DNA from: Caenorhabditis remanei
Taxonomy: Eukaryota; Nematoda; Chromadorea; Rhabditida; Rhabditidae
Reading direction: 5' to 3'
DNA: 64,000 nucleotides
Assembly: GCF_010183535.1 (NCBI RefSeq)
Contig: NC_071328.1
Location: forward strand, 16,244,001-16,308,000
In this document: one piece after another, positions 34,747 to 45,767 of the stretch
Numbering within the stretch: position 1 is the first letter of the stretch
Layout of the letters: every line of letters begins with the position of its first letter
The notes under the pieces: generated by a model
Seen by the model: only the letters and a program-made list of their open reading frames with translations
Told to the model about the DNA's origin: nothing
Database searches by the model: none
Translations under genes and position numbers: made by a program

Positions 34747-36654
34747 ATGGCTGGGCATATTATTAACGGAAATTCTGCGACGATTCCACGTGTCGGTGAT
34801 GAGGAAGAAGGCGTCGGACAGTTGGTTTTGGATCTACAAGAGAAGGGAACGAACTTTGTGTTGTTGAAGAAGACACCACAGATATTGGAATTGCAGACGA
34901 TTTTGAAGGATAGGTAAGGCTCTGGAAATAGGAAATATCGATTGAAATGATGGGAAATATCTGAAAAATTGAATAAAACACTGAAAATTCGCCTAAAATC
35001 GACAATTGCGATGTGAGAAGCAAAGTTGTCGGCCGAAAATCGATAATTCAGCTAGACAGGTGCTGAAAATTGAGTTTGTGACTGAAAAATAAAAGAAAAA
35101 CGCTTGTTTCAATGTTTTTTTCAGGGCAAATTTAAATTTTCTGTTGAAAATCCGGAAAAAAACGAAGAAAATCATCATTTTAAGCCAAAAAATCATTAAA
35201 AACGGCCGATTAATCACTGTGTTGATTTTTACTGAGGCTAACTGACTACAAACTACAATTTTGAGTTAGCCTCAGCAAAACTGAAAAAAAGTCAATTATG
35301 ACAGTTTTTGATGATTTTTCGGCGCTTTTCAACTCGAATTCAGTGTATTTTATACGAATTTCTAGCTGAAAATCGCATTTCCAGAACCACAAATCACTCT
35401 GATTTCGTGTTCAACGCCGACCGTCTAATGCGTCTCGTCATCGAGGAGGGACTGAATCATCTACCATTCACGGAGCACACGGTGACCACGCCCACCGGAT
35501 TCAGATACGAAGGAATACAATTTAATCGTGGCAATTGTGGAGTCTCGTTGTGTCGAAGTGGAGAGGCGATGGAGGTCTCACTGCGACAATGTTGTCGGTG
35601 TATTCGTATTGGAAAGATTTTGATTGGTACGGGAATAAATTCAAGATTTTCATGAATTTTAAGCTGAAAATTGGATTTTTCTACTATTTTCCACTCAAAT
35701 ACATCCAAAAAATGAGCAAAATGAGCTAATTTCACATGCTGATTCAGTTTTGTTGTCTGTTAGCCGCAGGAAACGGAATTGCTGAGGCTAAGACTACAAA
35801 CTACAAAGTTGAGTTAGCCTCAGCAAACTTCTAAAAGTAAGAATTTATTGGATTTCTGGGCAAAAAAAAGCTCGAAAATCTTAAATTTTAACGAATTTTT
35901 AGTTATTCTCAGAAATTATCAATAGAAAAATGAGAAAAAAAGATAAATTTGAGTTTTTTGGTTTACTGAGGCTAAGACTACAAACTACAAAGTTGAGTTA
36001 GCCTCAGCAAAAACAAAAATCCACATTTTCGTTGGAATTGCTTGATTTTTAATAATTTCCGCTCATAATTCAGCCTGTTTGCCCGATTTTTTTCGAATTA
36101 ATAGCCGATTTTCTTTCAAAAAACTGCTATTTCCACGCAAAATCGATAAAAATTCCAATTTCCCCTCATTTCCAGGTGACGAGCAGAAGGTGTTGTACGC
36201 CAGACTTCTTCCAGACATCAATTCGAGACGTGTCCTGTTATTGTACCCGACGATAGGGTAAGACTACAAACTACAACCGGAGCATGAGAAGAAAACCATG
36301 AATTTTGAGCCAAAAATCGTTAAAAACGGCCGATTATGCACTATTTTGAGTTTTACTGAGGCTTGATGGTTTTTGATGATTTTTCGGCGGTTTTTCACAC
36401 AAATGTAGTGTAATTTATCGATTTCAAGAGGAAAACTCACAATTTTCAGCTCGGGAACCACCGTATGCAAAGCGATCGAAGTGCTCAAAGAGGCTCGTGT
36501 GCCGGATGAGAACATCTACCTCGTCGCTCTCTTCATCTCACCGACCGGACTCAAAAATATAACCCGAAAGTATCCATATATCACTGTCGTCGCCTCCGAC
36601 ATCACCTCTCTCTACCCGAATCATTTCTCCACTTCCTATTTTGGAGCCGTCTAA
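34747..36654 (+). CDS. Uracil phosphoribosyltransferase-like protein
   Basis: Four exons: 34747-34913, 35385-35626, 36176-36257 and 36450-36654, encoding 231 aa. The fold is clearly that of eukaryotic UPRT (FVFNADRLMRLVIEEGL; EHTVTTPTGFRYEG; CRSGEAMEVSLRQCCRCIRIGKILIG; the C-terminal SYFGAV). However, the PRPP-binding loop, DPMLATGxS in active enzymes, reads YPTIGSGTT (about residues 159-167), lacking the acidic start. Animal UPRT homologues are often thought inactive as uracil salvage enzymes, so catalysis is doubtful. The start was chosen after the TTTCTAG acceptor at 34741; an in-frame ATG at 34729 would be removed by splicing. Introns 1-3 contain hairpins at about 35230-35280, 35780-35830 and 35965-36010, plus a bare loop at 36263. 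Confidence 0.85.
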
Positions 36655-38004
36655 TTTCTCTTCTTCTGCTCGTTGAGGCTAACCTGGTTTTTGTAGTTTG
36701 TAGTCTGAAATTAATTTGTTGATTTTCTCTCTTTCTGTCAGTATTTTTATTCACTTTTTTCCCACTTCAGATCTTCTCCCTTCTCCCTTCACCTAGTTTC
36801 TTCCTGAATTTGGCATCATATTCAAATCCCGAAAAAATTGCATTTTTGTAGTTTGTAGTCTCTTCTTTTTTCATGTTTCTCTGTTGCTCTTGTTTTTCCT
36901 CATTTTTCTCGTATTCTGAAATAAAATCCCTGTCAAGTTTTCAGATTTTTCAGATTTATTAGAACGCCACGCCCCCACCGAATGGATATAGTTTAGACAC
37001 CTTTTGAGACTAAATATTAATAATTTATGGACCACTTTGGTGCCAAAATGTTTTGAAACAAAAAATTTTGGTTCCTTTTTGAAATTTTAGAATTTGCTGA
37101 GGCTAAAAAGTTTATAGTTTGTAGTCAGTTAGCCTCAGCAAACCCTTCTCGACTGAAAAACATGTGTTTCCGGTTTTTTTAAACTTTAGAATTCAAAAAA
37201 ATCCAAGAAAAAAGTATATAGAGGTTGACACCGGAAATTCTACGACAATTTTCTTCTTTTTTGAAAAAAAATTGTTGAGGCTAAGCGACTACAAACTACA
37301 ATTATTACTTTTAGCCTCAGTAAAAATGAGTAATTTTTAATTGAATTATTATGAAACAAGGAATGTTTTATTACTAAACTAATTAGGAAATGGAGATTTT
37401 ATTATAAGAATTTTTTGCAAAAAAACATTTTTTTCGTTGGAGCGCGCTATCTTTAGAGGAGTATATCTCAAAAGTGGGCGGAGCTAACAAAAAGTTGTCA
37501 ACTACAAAAATGTAGAGCTTGTTTTGATCTACAAGATAAATATAAATTCGAAACAAAAAAGTGCTGACTGAAGTCGTTACGGGCTCTCAAAGTCTTAAGT
37601 CATCTCATATATTTATTATCAACAAAAAAAATTTCAGACAACTTTTTTTCCCCGTTCAATTTTTCAATTTTTTAAGTGTTTATTTGGTGTGATGTATTCA
37701 ATAACCAAAAATACAACAGTATTTCTATACAAATAAATCCTTTTTTTCTCTATTGAAATGTAGATTTTTCGAAATGACGGGAAATATGACAATCGGAACA
37801 AGGGGGGAAGAGTCTATTTGATTCAAAAGTTGAATATTGGAATTTTGTTTTTTTTTCGTATTTTTTCTATTCAAATACTTGTATTTAGATACATAGCTGA
37901 GACTGTTAAATGGCACATTTTGTAAAAAAAAGTTTTTTTTAAAATTTCTCTACTTTGAAAACCTTTTACAATTTTCCGTAATATTGAATACTTTTCAATT
38001 TATG
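36655..38004. repeat. Intergenic with last hairpins of this block
   Basis: Hairpins or partial copies lie at about 36670-36710, 36860, 37090-37145 and 37270-37325. AATAAA near 36920 probably ends the UPRT-like transcript. A right half of the GGGCGGAGC foldback family lies at 37455-37545. Past this point the GCTGAGGCTAAC hairpins vanish until about 47.97 kb. No gene supported. Confidence 0.65.
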
Positions 38005-38215
38005 TTAGTTTTGTAGATCAAAACTAGGGCTACATTTTTGTAGTTGACAACTTTTTGTTAGCTCCACCCACCTTTGAGATACAGACGCTCAAACACATAC
38101 AATACTCTCTCGTCTCAAATGCTACCATCTTTAAACGCTTGTATCTCAAAAGTGGGCGGAGCTAGAAAAAAGTTGTCAACTAGAAAAATAGAGAGCTAGT
38201 TTTGATCTACCAAAC
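38005..38215. repeat. Foldback repeat, GGGCGGAGC/TTGATCTAC family
   Basis: Complete inverted copy. The left half has TTGTAGTTGACAACTTTTTG and CCACCCACCTTTGAGATA; the right half has ATCTCAAAAGTGGGCGGAGC and AGTTGTCAACTAG. The middle is a short AT-rich loop. Confidence 0.8.
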
Positions 38216-39107
38216 TATCTCAAATTCAAAGTTGTGGGACAAAATGAAATCCACTAACGAGCTTTCAAAGTTATCCAATTTCTCCCTGTTCCTCTACTAG
38301 CCATAACATCTACATCTACTTCACATAGCCCACGCTTGCGCCGAAGGCGCGCCAGTTTCAATTTATAGAACATTCTAGCGCCGAAGGCGCCCCAGCTATG
38401 TTCTTACAACAGTTTTTGGTCAGTGTAACTTGTGTTACAATGACCAAAATTTTGGTTAGTGTAAAAAATTTTTTGCATTTTTCGTGGATCAACCTATATT
38501 CAAATTTTATATATGATTATAAACAGGAATTAATAGTCCATTTTGATATATTTTGTCGACAAAGAATGAATGAGGAATTGAAATTATCTCTTCACTTTCG
38601 CTGCTTCACTATCATCAATGAGATATCTTGTAAGATGAGAAATCAATTGAACATAGTGAAAAGAAGGGGAAAAAGAGAAAGAAGAAGTCTCTTAGGGAAT
38701 CCAAATTGATAAGAGATGGATCGGAATGGGCTGATGATCCAAGAAAAGGAAAGAAGGTGTTTCTTCCTTTTACACAAAAGATCATGTACTTTTTAAAGTC
38801 TATTATCCATTGATTCATTTGATTTACCTTCTATTTGTCTCAAAATTAAGATCGCTTGAGATAGCATTATTTGAGATCCCATCATGGAGTTTCTTGCCGA
38901 CCAAGTTTTTTAAAATTTATATTAGTTTTGTAGATCAAAACGAGGGCTACATTTTTGTAGTTGACAACTTTTTGTTAGCTCCACCCACCTTTGAGATACA
39001 GCCGGTTGAAGTTACTGTAAAAATTTAGTCAGCGTAAATAAAATTGAGTGGGATTGAGAGCCTGTCCTGGCTCTATATTTTGCTCACTTTTTTTGAATTT
39101 ATGTTAG
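38216..39107. other. Intergenic, no gene supported
   Basis: Short GCGCCGAAGGCGCGCCA palindromes lie near 38335-38395 and a TGACCAAAA/GGTCAGTGTAA cluster at 38415-38465. The left arm only of the GGGCGGAGC foldback is at about 38930-39003. The ORF of 103 codons at 38398-38709 has no recognisable features. Confidence 0.5.
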
Positions 39108-39885
39108 TTATGTAGATCACATCTTGCTCTACATTTTTGTAGTTGACCACTTTTGCCTAGCTCCCCCCACTTTTGAGATATAAGCCTTTGAAGATGGTAG
39201 TTTTTGTTATGGAGCGAGCGCACTGAGGAAGGGAGAGAGAGAATGAGGAGAGACGCAGAGAAGCGAGGAAACGCTCGGTAGCTTAACTTCAAACGCTTAT
39301 ATCTCAAAAGTGGGCGGAGCTATCAAAAAGTTATAATTTACAAAAATGTAGAGCTAGTTTTGATCTACAAAACTAACATAAATGAAATATTTTTGAATAA
39401 AGAAAAATAGTGTAACGGACTTTCAAAGTTGGTCTATTTTAAACTGATCATCAAGCGGCGTATTATGACTAATGTCAAACAATTTTTAAATTTAATTATT
39501 TTTCTTTGTTGTTGCAAGCCGTTCAGTCACCACATTGTAAATTTTTTTTGTTTCCGTCTTCTTTTTCAAAAAAATTCCTTTTGAAAAACTAATAATTTTT
39601 GTCAGTGTACTGAGCCCCGACTGGGTCTGAGGTCCCTCCGCTACAGTTTTAACTATACAAATGTATACTCATTGTGTAGATCAAATCTCGCTCTACATTT
39701 TCTTAGTTGACAACTTTTTGATAGCTCCGCCCACTTTTGAGATATGCGCCTTTAAAGATAGCCGATGTTGAAGGCGCGCTCTCTACACTCTATTCTTTAA
39801 AGGCGAATATCTCAAAAGTGGGCGGAGCTATCAAAAAGTTGTCAACTACAAAAATGTAGGGTTGGTTTTGATCTACACAACTAAC
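39108..39885. repeat. Two more GGGCGGAGC foldback copies
   Basis: Inverted copies at about 39108-39380 and 39670-39885, each with AAGTGGGCGGAGC and TTGATCTACA arms. The loop of the first contains GAGAGACGCAGAGA, the promoter-type motif. Between them, at 39595-39610, is a TTTGTCAGTGTA motif. Confidence 0.75.
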
Positions 39886-40447
39886 ATAAATTCAGTAGAC
39901 TTTGATGAATACGGGAAGTCGTGACGGGGTCTCAAAGTCAACCCCGATTTTTACAATGACTAAGTACACTGACAATTTTTGTCAGTGTAGACTCGAAAAT
40001 TTCCAATTTTTTTTGAAAAACTGATTTTTCGCTCTATTCTACCCTAATTTAAGCGCATAAATTAAATTCTCTGGGGGAGGTGTGTGTATTCTGGAACACT
40101 ATGAGCACATCCCCCCTGTAAACAACATCTCGATCACATTTTATTCAATTTTTTCCCTTTTTTTACTCCATTTATTCATAAAACATTCCATATATATTTA
40201 TACTACATCATCTGTTTTTTCCAGCTAATCAAACAATTGCTCATCCGTCCCTCCCCCTCCCTCAGAGAGCTCCCAGTACCCCGTCCCAAAATTAACGGGC
40301 GGTGCACAATCCCCAATTGTCAATACTAATTCGGATACATTCTCTATTCTATATATTCTATATCTATATATTTATATATTCCTGAAATTTTCAAAAAAAA
40401 CATTTTTCAAAAAAAAAATTTCTTCGAAAATTCTCAAACCCCAAGAA
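39886..40447. other. Upstream region of the fucosyltransferase-like gene
   Basis: A small palindrome TACACTGACAATTTTTGTCAGTGTA lies at about 39964-39989. An alternating TATA run lies at about 40350-40380. There is no clear trans-splice acceptor before the start at 40448; the nearest AG (CCCCAAG) is a poor match. Confidence 0.45.
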
Positions 40448-42864
40448 ATGCGTGTCAATCATTATGTTATGGTATCGTGTTTGGTGTTTGGTGAGTTAAA
40501 GAAAATGCGCCGAAGGCGCGCCAGCTTCGAAATTGTGCGATGGCCTAGTTTTTCACTTTATTGGTTTCCTGGCTACCACTGGAATTGAATGAAAACGCGT
40601 CAAAGGCACGCCAGCCTAAATTTTTTGCTTTCTCTAGTTCACTGACACAAATTTTGAGAAAAACGCGTCAACAGCGCGCCAGATTGGTAAAATTTTAATA
40701 GCGGCCGAGTTTTCAAGAAATTTGGATTCCTAGGCCATCACTTCAAATTTTTAGGAAAACGCGTCAAAGGTGCGCCAGTACGTCCAACGTGTCCTTGTGG
40801 CCTAACTTTCCTGATTTCGGATTTTCAGGTAATCGCGCCCACGGCGCGCCAGACGGTTTTTAGTATGAAAAATGCGGCTAACGCGCGCCAGCTCCTTGAG
40901 GGCCTAACTTTCCAAATCTGTGAATTTCTAGGCCACCCTTTCTATTTCCAGGAATCCTGGTGAATATCTATGTGATAATCCGTCTGAATATCGGTGTCAA
41001 CATTTTTGAATATTTACAAAAAATTCAAAATTTGAATCACGTGCCAAAATGTGAAATCGACATGGATAATCTGCTGAATTTTATCGATAATCGACACTTT
41101 TTGGAGTTGGAAGAGAAGGAGATGAGAAAAGAGACGGTGGTGCACGAGAAGACGATTCAAACTATGCTTTTCGCGTTCCCCGGAGCCGGATTAGGTGAGT
41201 ATCCGGAAATGCGTCAAGGCACGGGAAGTGCGCAAACTAGTCAAAAGTGGGTCAGAAATCTCCAAAATCATCTTAGAACTGAAAAACCGCAAACGCGCCA
41301 ATGCACCGAAAATGCGCCAACTCACCAAAACTGCGTCAACAACCAATTTTTGCAGGAAACAAGCTTTTCGAAGTGATTTCACTCCTTGGAATCGCTGAAA
41401 CTCTTCAGAGAAGTCCTGTCATCAATGCGACCAATCCGGATTACGTTAGCACTTTGTCGAAAAATATTCAGCCGATTTTTCCGAAGCTAGTGGAGCAATT
41501 TCAGTTGAAAATCATACCGGTAAGTCTTAAAAAGTTAGAATCCGATAAAAAAAGCAAGATCGAAAAATGCGCTAACAAGTCTGACACTGACGCGTTTTCG
41601 GTGCAACTTGACGCGTTTCTCGATACTAAAATATTTTCAGTTCACCGCCATAGCTCATGAGCACACCAATTGGGGAGCATGTTGTAAATTTGACAATCCT
41701 GCGAAGTTCATAAATCGATCGGAGCAACACATGATGCTGGATGGACACTATTTTCAGGTATGACACGAGAAACGCGCCAGCAAAATGTTAGCTGACGCAT
41801 TTTCAGAGCTACAAATATTTCCATCATATGCGACCGAAAATCCGGGAATGGTTGGCGCCAAGCAAGTTGACTGCTGTGAGAGCTGAAATTTTACTTCCAG
41901 CAAAGTTTAGAAATGATTTGATGTGAGTATCAAGAAATGCGTCAGCGGATCTTGCACGAGAAACGCGTCAGCACACCCATTGTTGACGCATTTCTCGATT
42001 CTTTCAGAATTTGCACCCACGTGCGTCGTGGCGACTTCCAATACGATGGAGTTCATCAGCCATCGGATGCCACCTTCACACGGGCGGCCACCGATTTTTT
42101 AGTGGAATTCTGTAAGTGGGCGGAGTTTCGAAGATTGTAGATCAATTTCTGATTGTAGATCAAAAATCAAGTCCGAAAGTAACTGTGGTAGTGTTGGGAA
42201 ATGATATCGAATTCGCGCACACTGTATTCGAAGGTGGGTCGAGAAATGCGCCAACTAAATGTTTGCTAGCGCATTTCCGGATACTTTCCAGATCGCACAG
42301 ACAACTACAAATTCCTTCAAGAAACAAATGGCACACGGTACAACTATACTCTTCCTACAGTATCCCCACTCTATACGGTATGTGTGCACGGGAAACGCGC
42401 CAGCACCTTCACTGACCCAATTTCAGGCAATCTTGACACCAACTTTAACGCCAGAGATTGATTTGGGATTTTCAAGATTATTTTGTGATGTCACGTTGAT
42501 CACAGGTACAGTAATCCGGGGAAGAAAAATGTGTAGATAAAAAAAAACATTCCAGCACCGTCATCGACATTTGGCTGGTGGCTCTCATACCTGTCGAAGA
42601 GCAAGTCTACTACATATTATCGGGATATCACGGAGTCGAAAGATGGGGTAAGATCGAGAAATGCGTCAAGGAGGTGGCTGCTGGCGCATTTTTGGTGCAG
42701 ATAGCATGTTGTTGCACGAAAAATGCGTCAGTGACCGTCACCTTGGCGTGGTTTTGGATCTCAATGATTTTCAGGTAATCGGAGAGATGCGAGAAGAAGA
42801 TTTCTACCCACCGGAATGGGTAAAACTGAAAACAGACCAATTCGGAAGGATTAGCTCGTTTTGA
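40448..42864 (+). CDS. Alpha-1,2-fucosyltransferase-like glycosyltransferase (GT11 family)
   Basis: Eleven exons: 40448-40490, 40952-41194, 41356-41519, 41641-41757, 41807-41922, 42008-42111, 42159-42233, 42292-42377, 42427-42505, 42556-42647 and 42775-42864, encoding 402 aa with all phases consistent. Type II Golgi topology: a six-residue tail, then a signal anchor (about 7-25, YVMVSCLVFGILVNIYVII). Family motifs are FPGAGLGNKLFE (substrate end), HVRRGD at 232-237 (GDP-fucose binding) and SSTFGWWLSYL (345-355). It would transfer fucose to secretory glycans; acceptor unknown. The family is expanded in nematodes. Nearly every intron contains AAACGCGTCAG/GGCGCATTT-type motifs. AATAAA lies at about 42916. 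The exon 7 acceptor has an in-frame alternative 18 nt upstream. Confidence 0.85.
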
Positions 42865-43700
42865 TATTTTGATCTACAATTTTTTTCCAAATGCTTCTAC
42901 CAAACGTAACGGGTTAATAAATTATTTATTATTTTCTTTTTTTTTTGCAACGTGAAATTTTTTTTGTGAAATTTTCATTTTTTAAAATTCATTCCCAATT
43001 TTTTCTACACAAATCCAATGAGTTCGAATACGAAAAGTACGAAGGTAGTACAGGAGGAGAGCGCGTTCGAATCGGTAGGCACAGGAAATGCGTCAGTGAA
43101 GGTTGGGTTGGCGCGTTTTTGGATCTCACCGGATCTCACCGAAAACGCGTCAGCAAATGTTTTCTGGCGCCTTTTTCGATCTGATACCTCCAACTAACCT
43201 GTTTTCCGCACAGACATCCATCATCTTCTCCTCCGTAATGATATTTCTATCGTTGCTCATCATATTGCTCAACTGGCGTCTTTCCCGTCGAGTCCTCGCG
43301 AGAAAAAAGCATCCGACAGTCCGAAAACTTCGAAAAATGTTGATAAAAGGGCGGTCGGCGGTGAAGACGGGCATTCTGACACCCATTGAGACGGTTATTC
43401 TGGCACTGGAGGCGGGAATGACACTGGAAGATGTACGGTTGGAATATGTGAATGCGAATGGGACGAGAGAGGAGATTTTGGAGTGAGTTGGGAAACGCGT
43501 TAGCACGAAATATGCGCCAGGTCACTAAGAATGCGTCCACACCAAAAGAACGCTTCAAGAAAGGTTGAAAAGCTTCTAATAATATCAGCACAGAAAACGC
43601 GCCAACTCACCGAAAACACGTCAGTGAAGGCTGGGTTGGCGCATTTTGGGATCTCACCAAAAACGCGCCAGCACTCATCAGAAACACGTCAACACTCGTT
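40500..43700. repeat. Intron-resident GCGTCA/GCGCCA motif family
   Basis: Dozens of short motifs of the form AAATGCGTCAG, AAACGCGCCAGCA or their complements (TTGGCGCGTTTTTGG, GCTGACGCATTTTC) fill introns of both genes here but are absent from their exons. Many occur as facing pairs that could form small hairpins within single introns, for example 41770-41803, 41937-41990 and 43620-43675. Some directly adjoin or overlap the 3' splice site (TGACGCATTTTCAG at 41793-41806). Confidence 0.75.
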
Positions 43701-44855
43701 TCAGAAGTGTGTTCGGGAAGCTGGCGGACAACAAATTCTTCGCCCGCCTCATCTCGAATAGTCGTTTCATGGAAACCGGCTACGCGAACGAGAAGATTTT
43801 TCTGGATTTGTGGAAGAGTGAGAGCTATCGGGAACTCGTACTGACGGTAGGTCAAAATACGGGCGGGTAGATCAAAACGTTTTTTGACCACAATTTGATT
43901 GCTGACGGGGACATAAGTGGGGTCATGTTTAAAGCCGCATATCTCAAAAGTGGGCGGAGCTAGAAGAAAGCTGTCAACTACAAAAATGTAGCCCTTGTTT
44001 TGATCTACAAAACCAAATAGATCAAAAACAGAAAAAATAAAAAATTCAAAAAAATTGACCCCAAGCGGGATCGAACCCGGGTACACCCATCTCATAGTGG
44101 TGTACCTTGACCAAAAGACCTTCGTGACCAAATTTTTGCTAAAAATGTGGTTTCCGTCATGGAAAATTGGGTTTTGGGTAGTTTTTAATGTTAGAAGTAA
44201 AATTTTCCGGTTATTTTGATGTAAAAATCACGTTTTGGCGTTATAATTGGGAATTATTCAATTTTTTCAAATAATTTCAAATAATTTCTCACTTTAAAGG
44301 CGCATATCTCAAAAGTGGGCGGAGCGAGGAAAAAATTTTCAACTACAAAAATGTAGCCTTTCTTTTGATCTACAAAACAATATAAAAATTGAAATTCTTT
44401 GGCAACACCTGAAATAGTGACGTGATCTCAAACAATTTCCAACTTACACTGACAATTTACACTGACAAAATTGTCACTGTAAGTTAGATTGCGTGTATCT
44501 CAAAAGTGGACGGAGCTATCAAAAAGTTGTCAACTACAAAAATGTAGATAATGATTTGATCTACAAGAGCCATATTATTTCAAAAAATATTTTCCAGACC
44601 CAACGCCCGGAATGCCCGACTCAAACTTTCCAGCCATCCGCCCTAGTGGATCCTCTGATCTCCCAAAGTAAAAACCCGCCAAGTACCACTGAAATCGACA
44701 CCAAAGCAACCAACACCACTTCACAAGCCCCGCCCCCTCCCGCGGACCCAAAACCGAAAACTCAAAGAAAATCGATAATCGACAAGACTGCGGCGGCGTT
44801 GCTGCACGAGGGAAAACCACTGTTGTGTTCGGGCGGTGCAGATGATGCGATTTGA
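43018..44855 (+). CDS. Unrecognised single-pass membrane protein
   Basis: Four exons: 43018-43074, 43214-43482, 43705-43846 and 44598-44855, encoding 241 aa; all phases agree and splice sites are good. It has a 19-residue Ser- and Thr-containing N-terminus, one hydrophobic segment (about 20-38, TSIIFSSVMIFLSLLIILL), then a basic stretch (RLSRRVLARKKHPTVRKLRK). A helical region with two similar parts follows (LALEAGMTLEDVRLEYV; KLADNKFFARLISNSRF), then a Pro- and Thr-rich tail. Positive charges after the segment suggest N-out, C-in. I recognise no family. It starts 154 bp after the fucosyltransferase-like stop, as in an operon, but no AG lies in the 42865-43017 spacer to serve as trans-splice acceptor, so the start or the operon is uncertain. 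Intron 3 (751 bp) has foldback half-copies and a tRNA-like sequence. Confidence 0.7.
44057..44130 (-). ncRNA. tRNA-like sequence within an intron
   Basis: On minus it has a B-box-like GGTTCGATCCC inside a CGGG/CCCG stem, a self-complementary GTACACC...GGTGTAC anticodon-like arm and an upstream TTTTGGTCAAGG A-box-like block, followed by a T run. The acceptor ends do not pair, so it is a tRNA-derived repeat or pseudo-tRNA. It lies between two foldback half-copies in intron 3 of the membrane-protein gene, antisense to it. Confidence 0.5.
44300..44597. repeat. Two foldback half-copies and a TACACTGACAA palindrome
   Basis: Right-arm copies of the GGGCGGAGC family lie at about 44300-44385 and 44488-44575. 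Between them, at 44445-44482, is TTACACTGACAATTT followed by ACACTGACAAAATTG and TCACTGTAAG, an imperfect palindrome. Confidence 0.65.
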
Positions 44856-45767
44856 TCTACCGCCGGTAGAGGTAGATCAAATTTACTTGTGTGTAGATCA
44901 AAACAAAGAATTTGAATTATTGATTGATTTTTATTGAATAAAACAAATAAAACATGCGATTTGTACACGTCAAATAGATGGGATATCATTTTTTGAGAGA
45001 GAGAAAGAGACCATTTTTTGGGGAGACAGGGGGATGGGGTGCCTAAAGTAGAATTGATAATAACCGGGCGTCACACACACAAAAAAACGAAAAAAATAAA
45101 AGAAAAATAATAAAAATGTCAAAACGGGTGTCAAAAATAAACATAAAACTTTAAGAACCCGTGAGACATGATGGTGGCCTAACTTTTTCAATTAGTGGCC
45201 TAGAATTTTTTCATGATTTTTTTGTTGGGAAATGTTAAGAAAGGTCTATTTGATATCTGTGCAAAATTTCAAGGGTCTACGACGACATTGCGCTAAGTTA
45301 CGAGGCGAGAAAGTTTTGTAGATCAAAAGTTGTAGATCAAAACTTTGAAGGGATGTAACTCGGGGAATAAAGGTACCAGAAAGTTGAAAATTGGCGAGAA
45401 GACTAAATCTGACATGGGCTATCGAATGGATATACTTTTAGCTAAATACTCAGAATTTTGATTTTTTGAATTTTTTCAGATTTTGAAAATTTTAACGTCA
45501 TTTGATAGCCCATGTCAACTTTAGTGTCCTTACAAGATTTCAGTTTTCCAGGATCACTTTTCATCGAGTTATACGAATTCAAAGTTTTGATCTACGTAGA
45601 TCAAAACTTTGAAACGGTGTAACTTGGCGCCAATATGTCATATAAAGCTGAAATTTTGCACAGATACTAAATTTGACCTAGGAATTCCGAAAATGTAAAA
45701 GTTAGGCCATCATTTTATATTTTATGGAAGAAAACTAATCTAAGTCAATATATTTCCAAGTCTTTGA
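44856..45767. other. Convergent intergenic region
   Basis: Shared 3' flank of the plus-strand membrane-protein gene (AATAAA near 44937) and the minus-strand nuclear receptor. It contains two hairpins of a different core: TTTTGTAGATCAAAAGTTGTAGATCAAAACTTTG at 45310-45345 (read in two steps) and TTCAAAGTTTTGATCTACGT followed by AGATCAAAACTTTGAA at 45575-45615. Flanking arms resemble GAGTTA...GTAACTC. No gene supported. Confidence 0.55.

Noticed and set aside
43607..44131. 174-codon minus frame overlapping the membrane-protein gene
   Set aside because: It crosses exon 3 of the plus-strand gene, a foldback half-copy and the tRNA-like sequence, and has no family resemblance.
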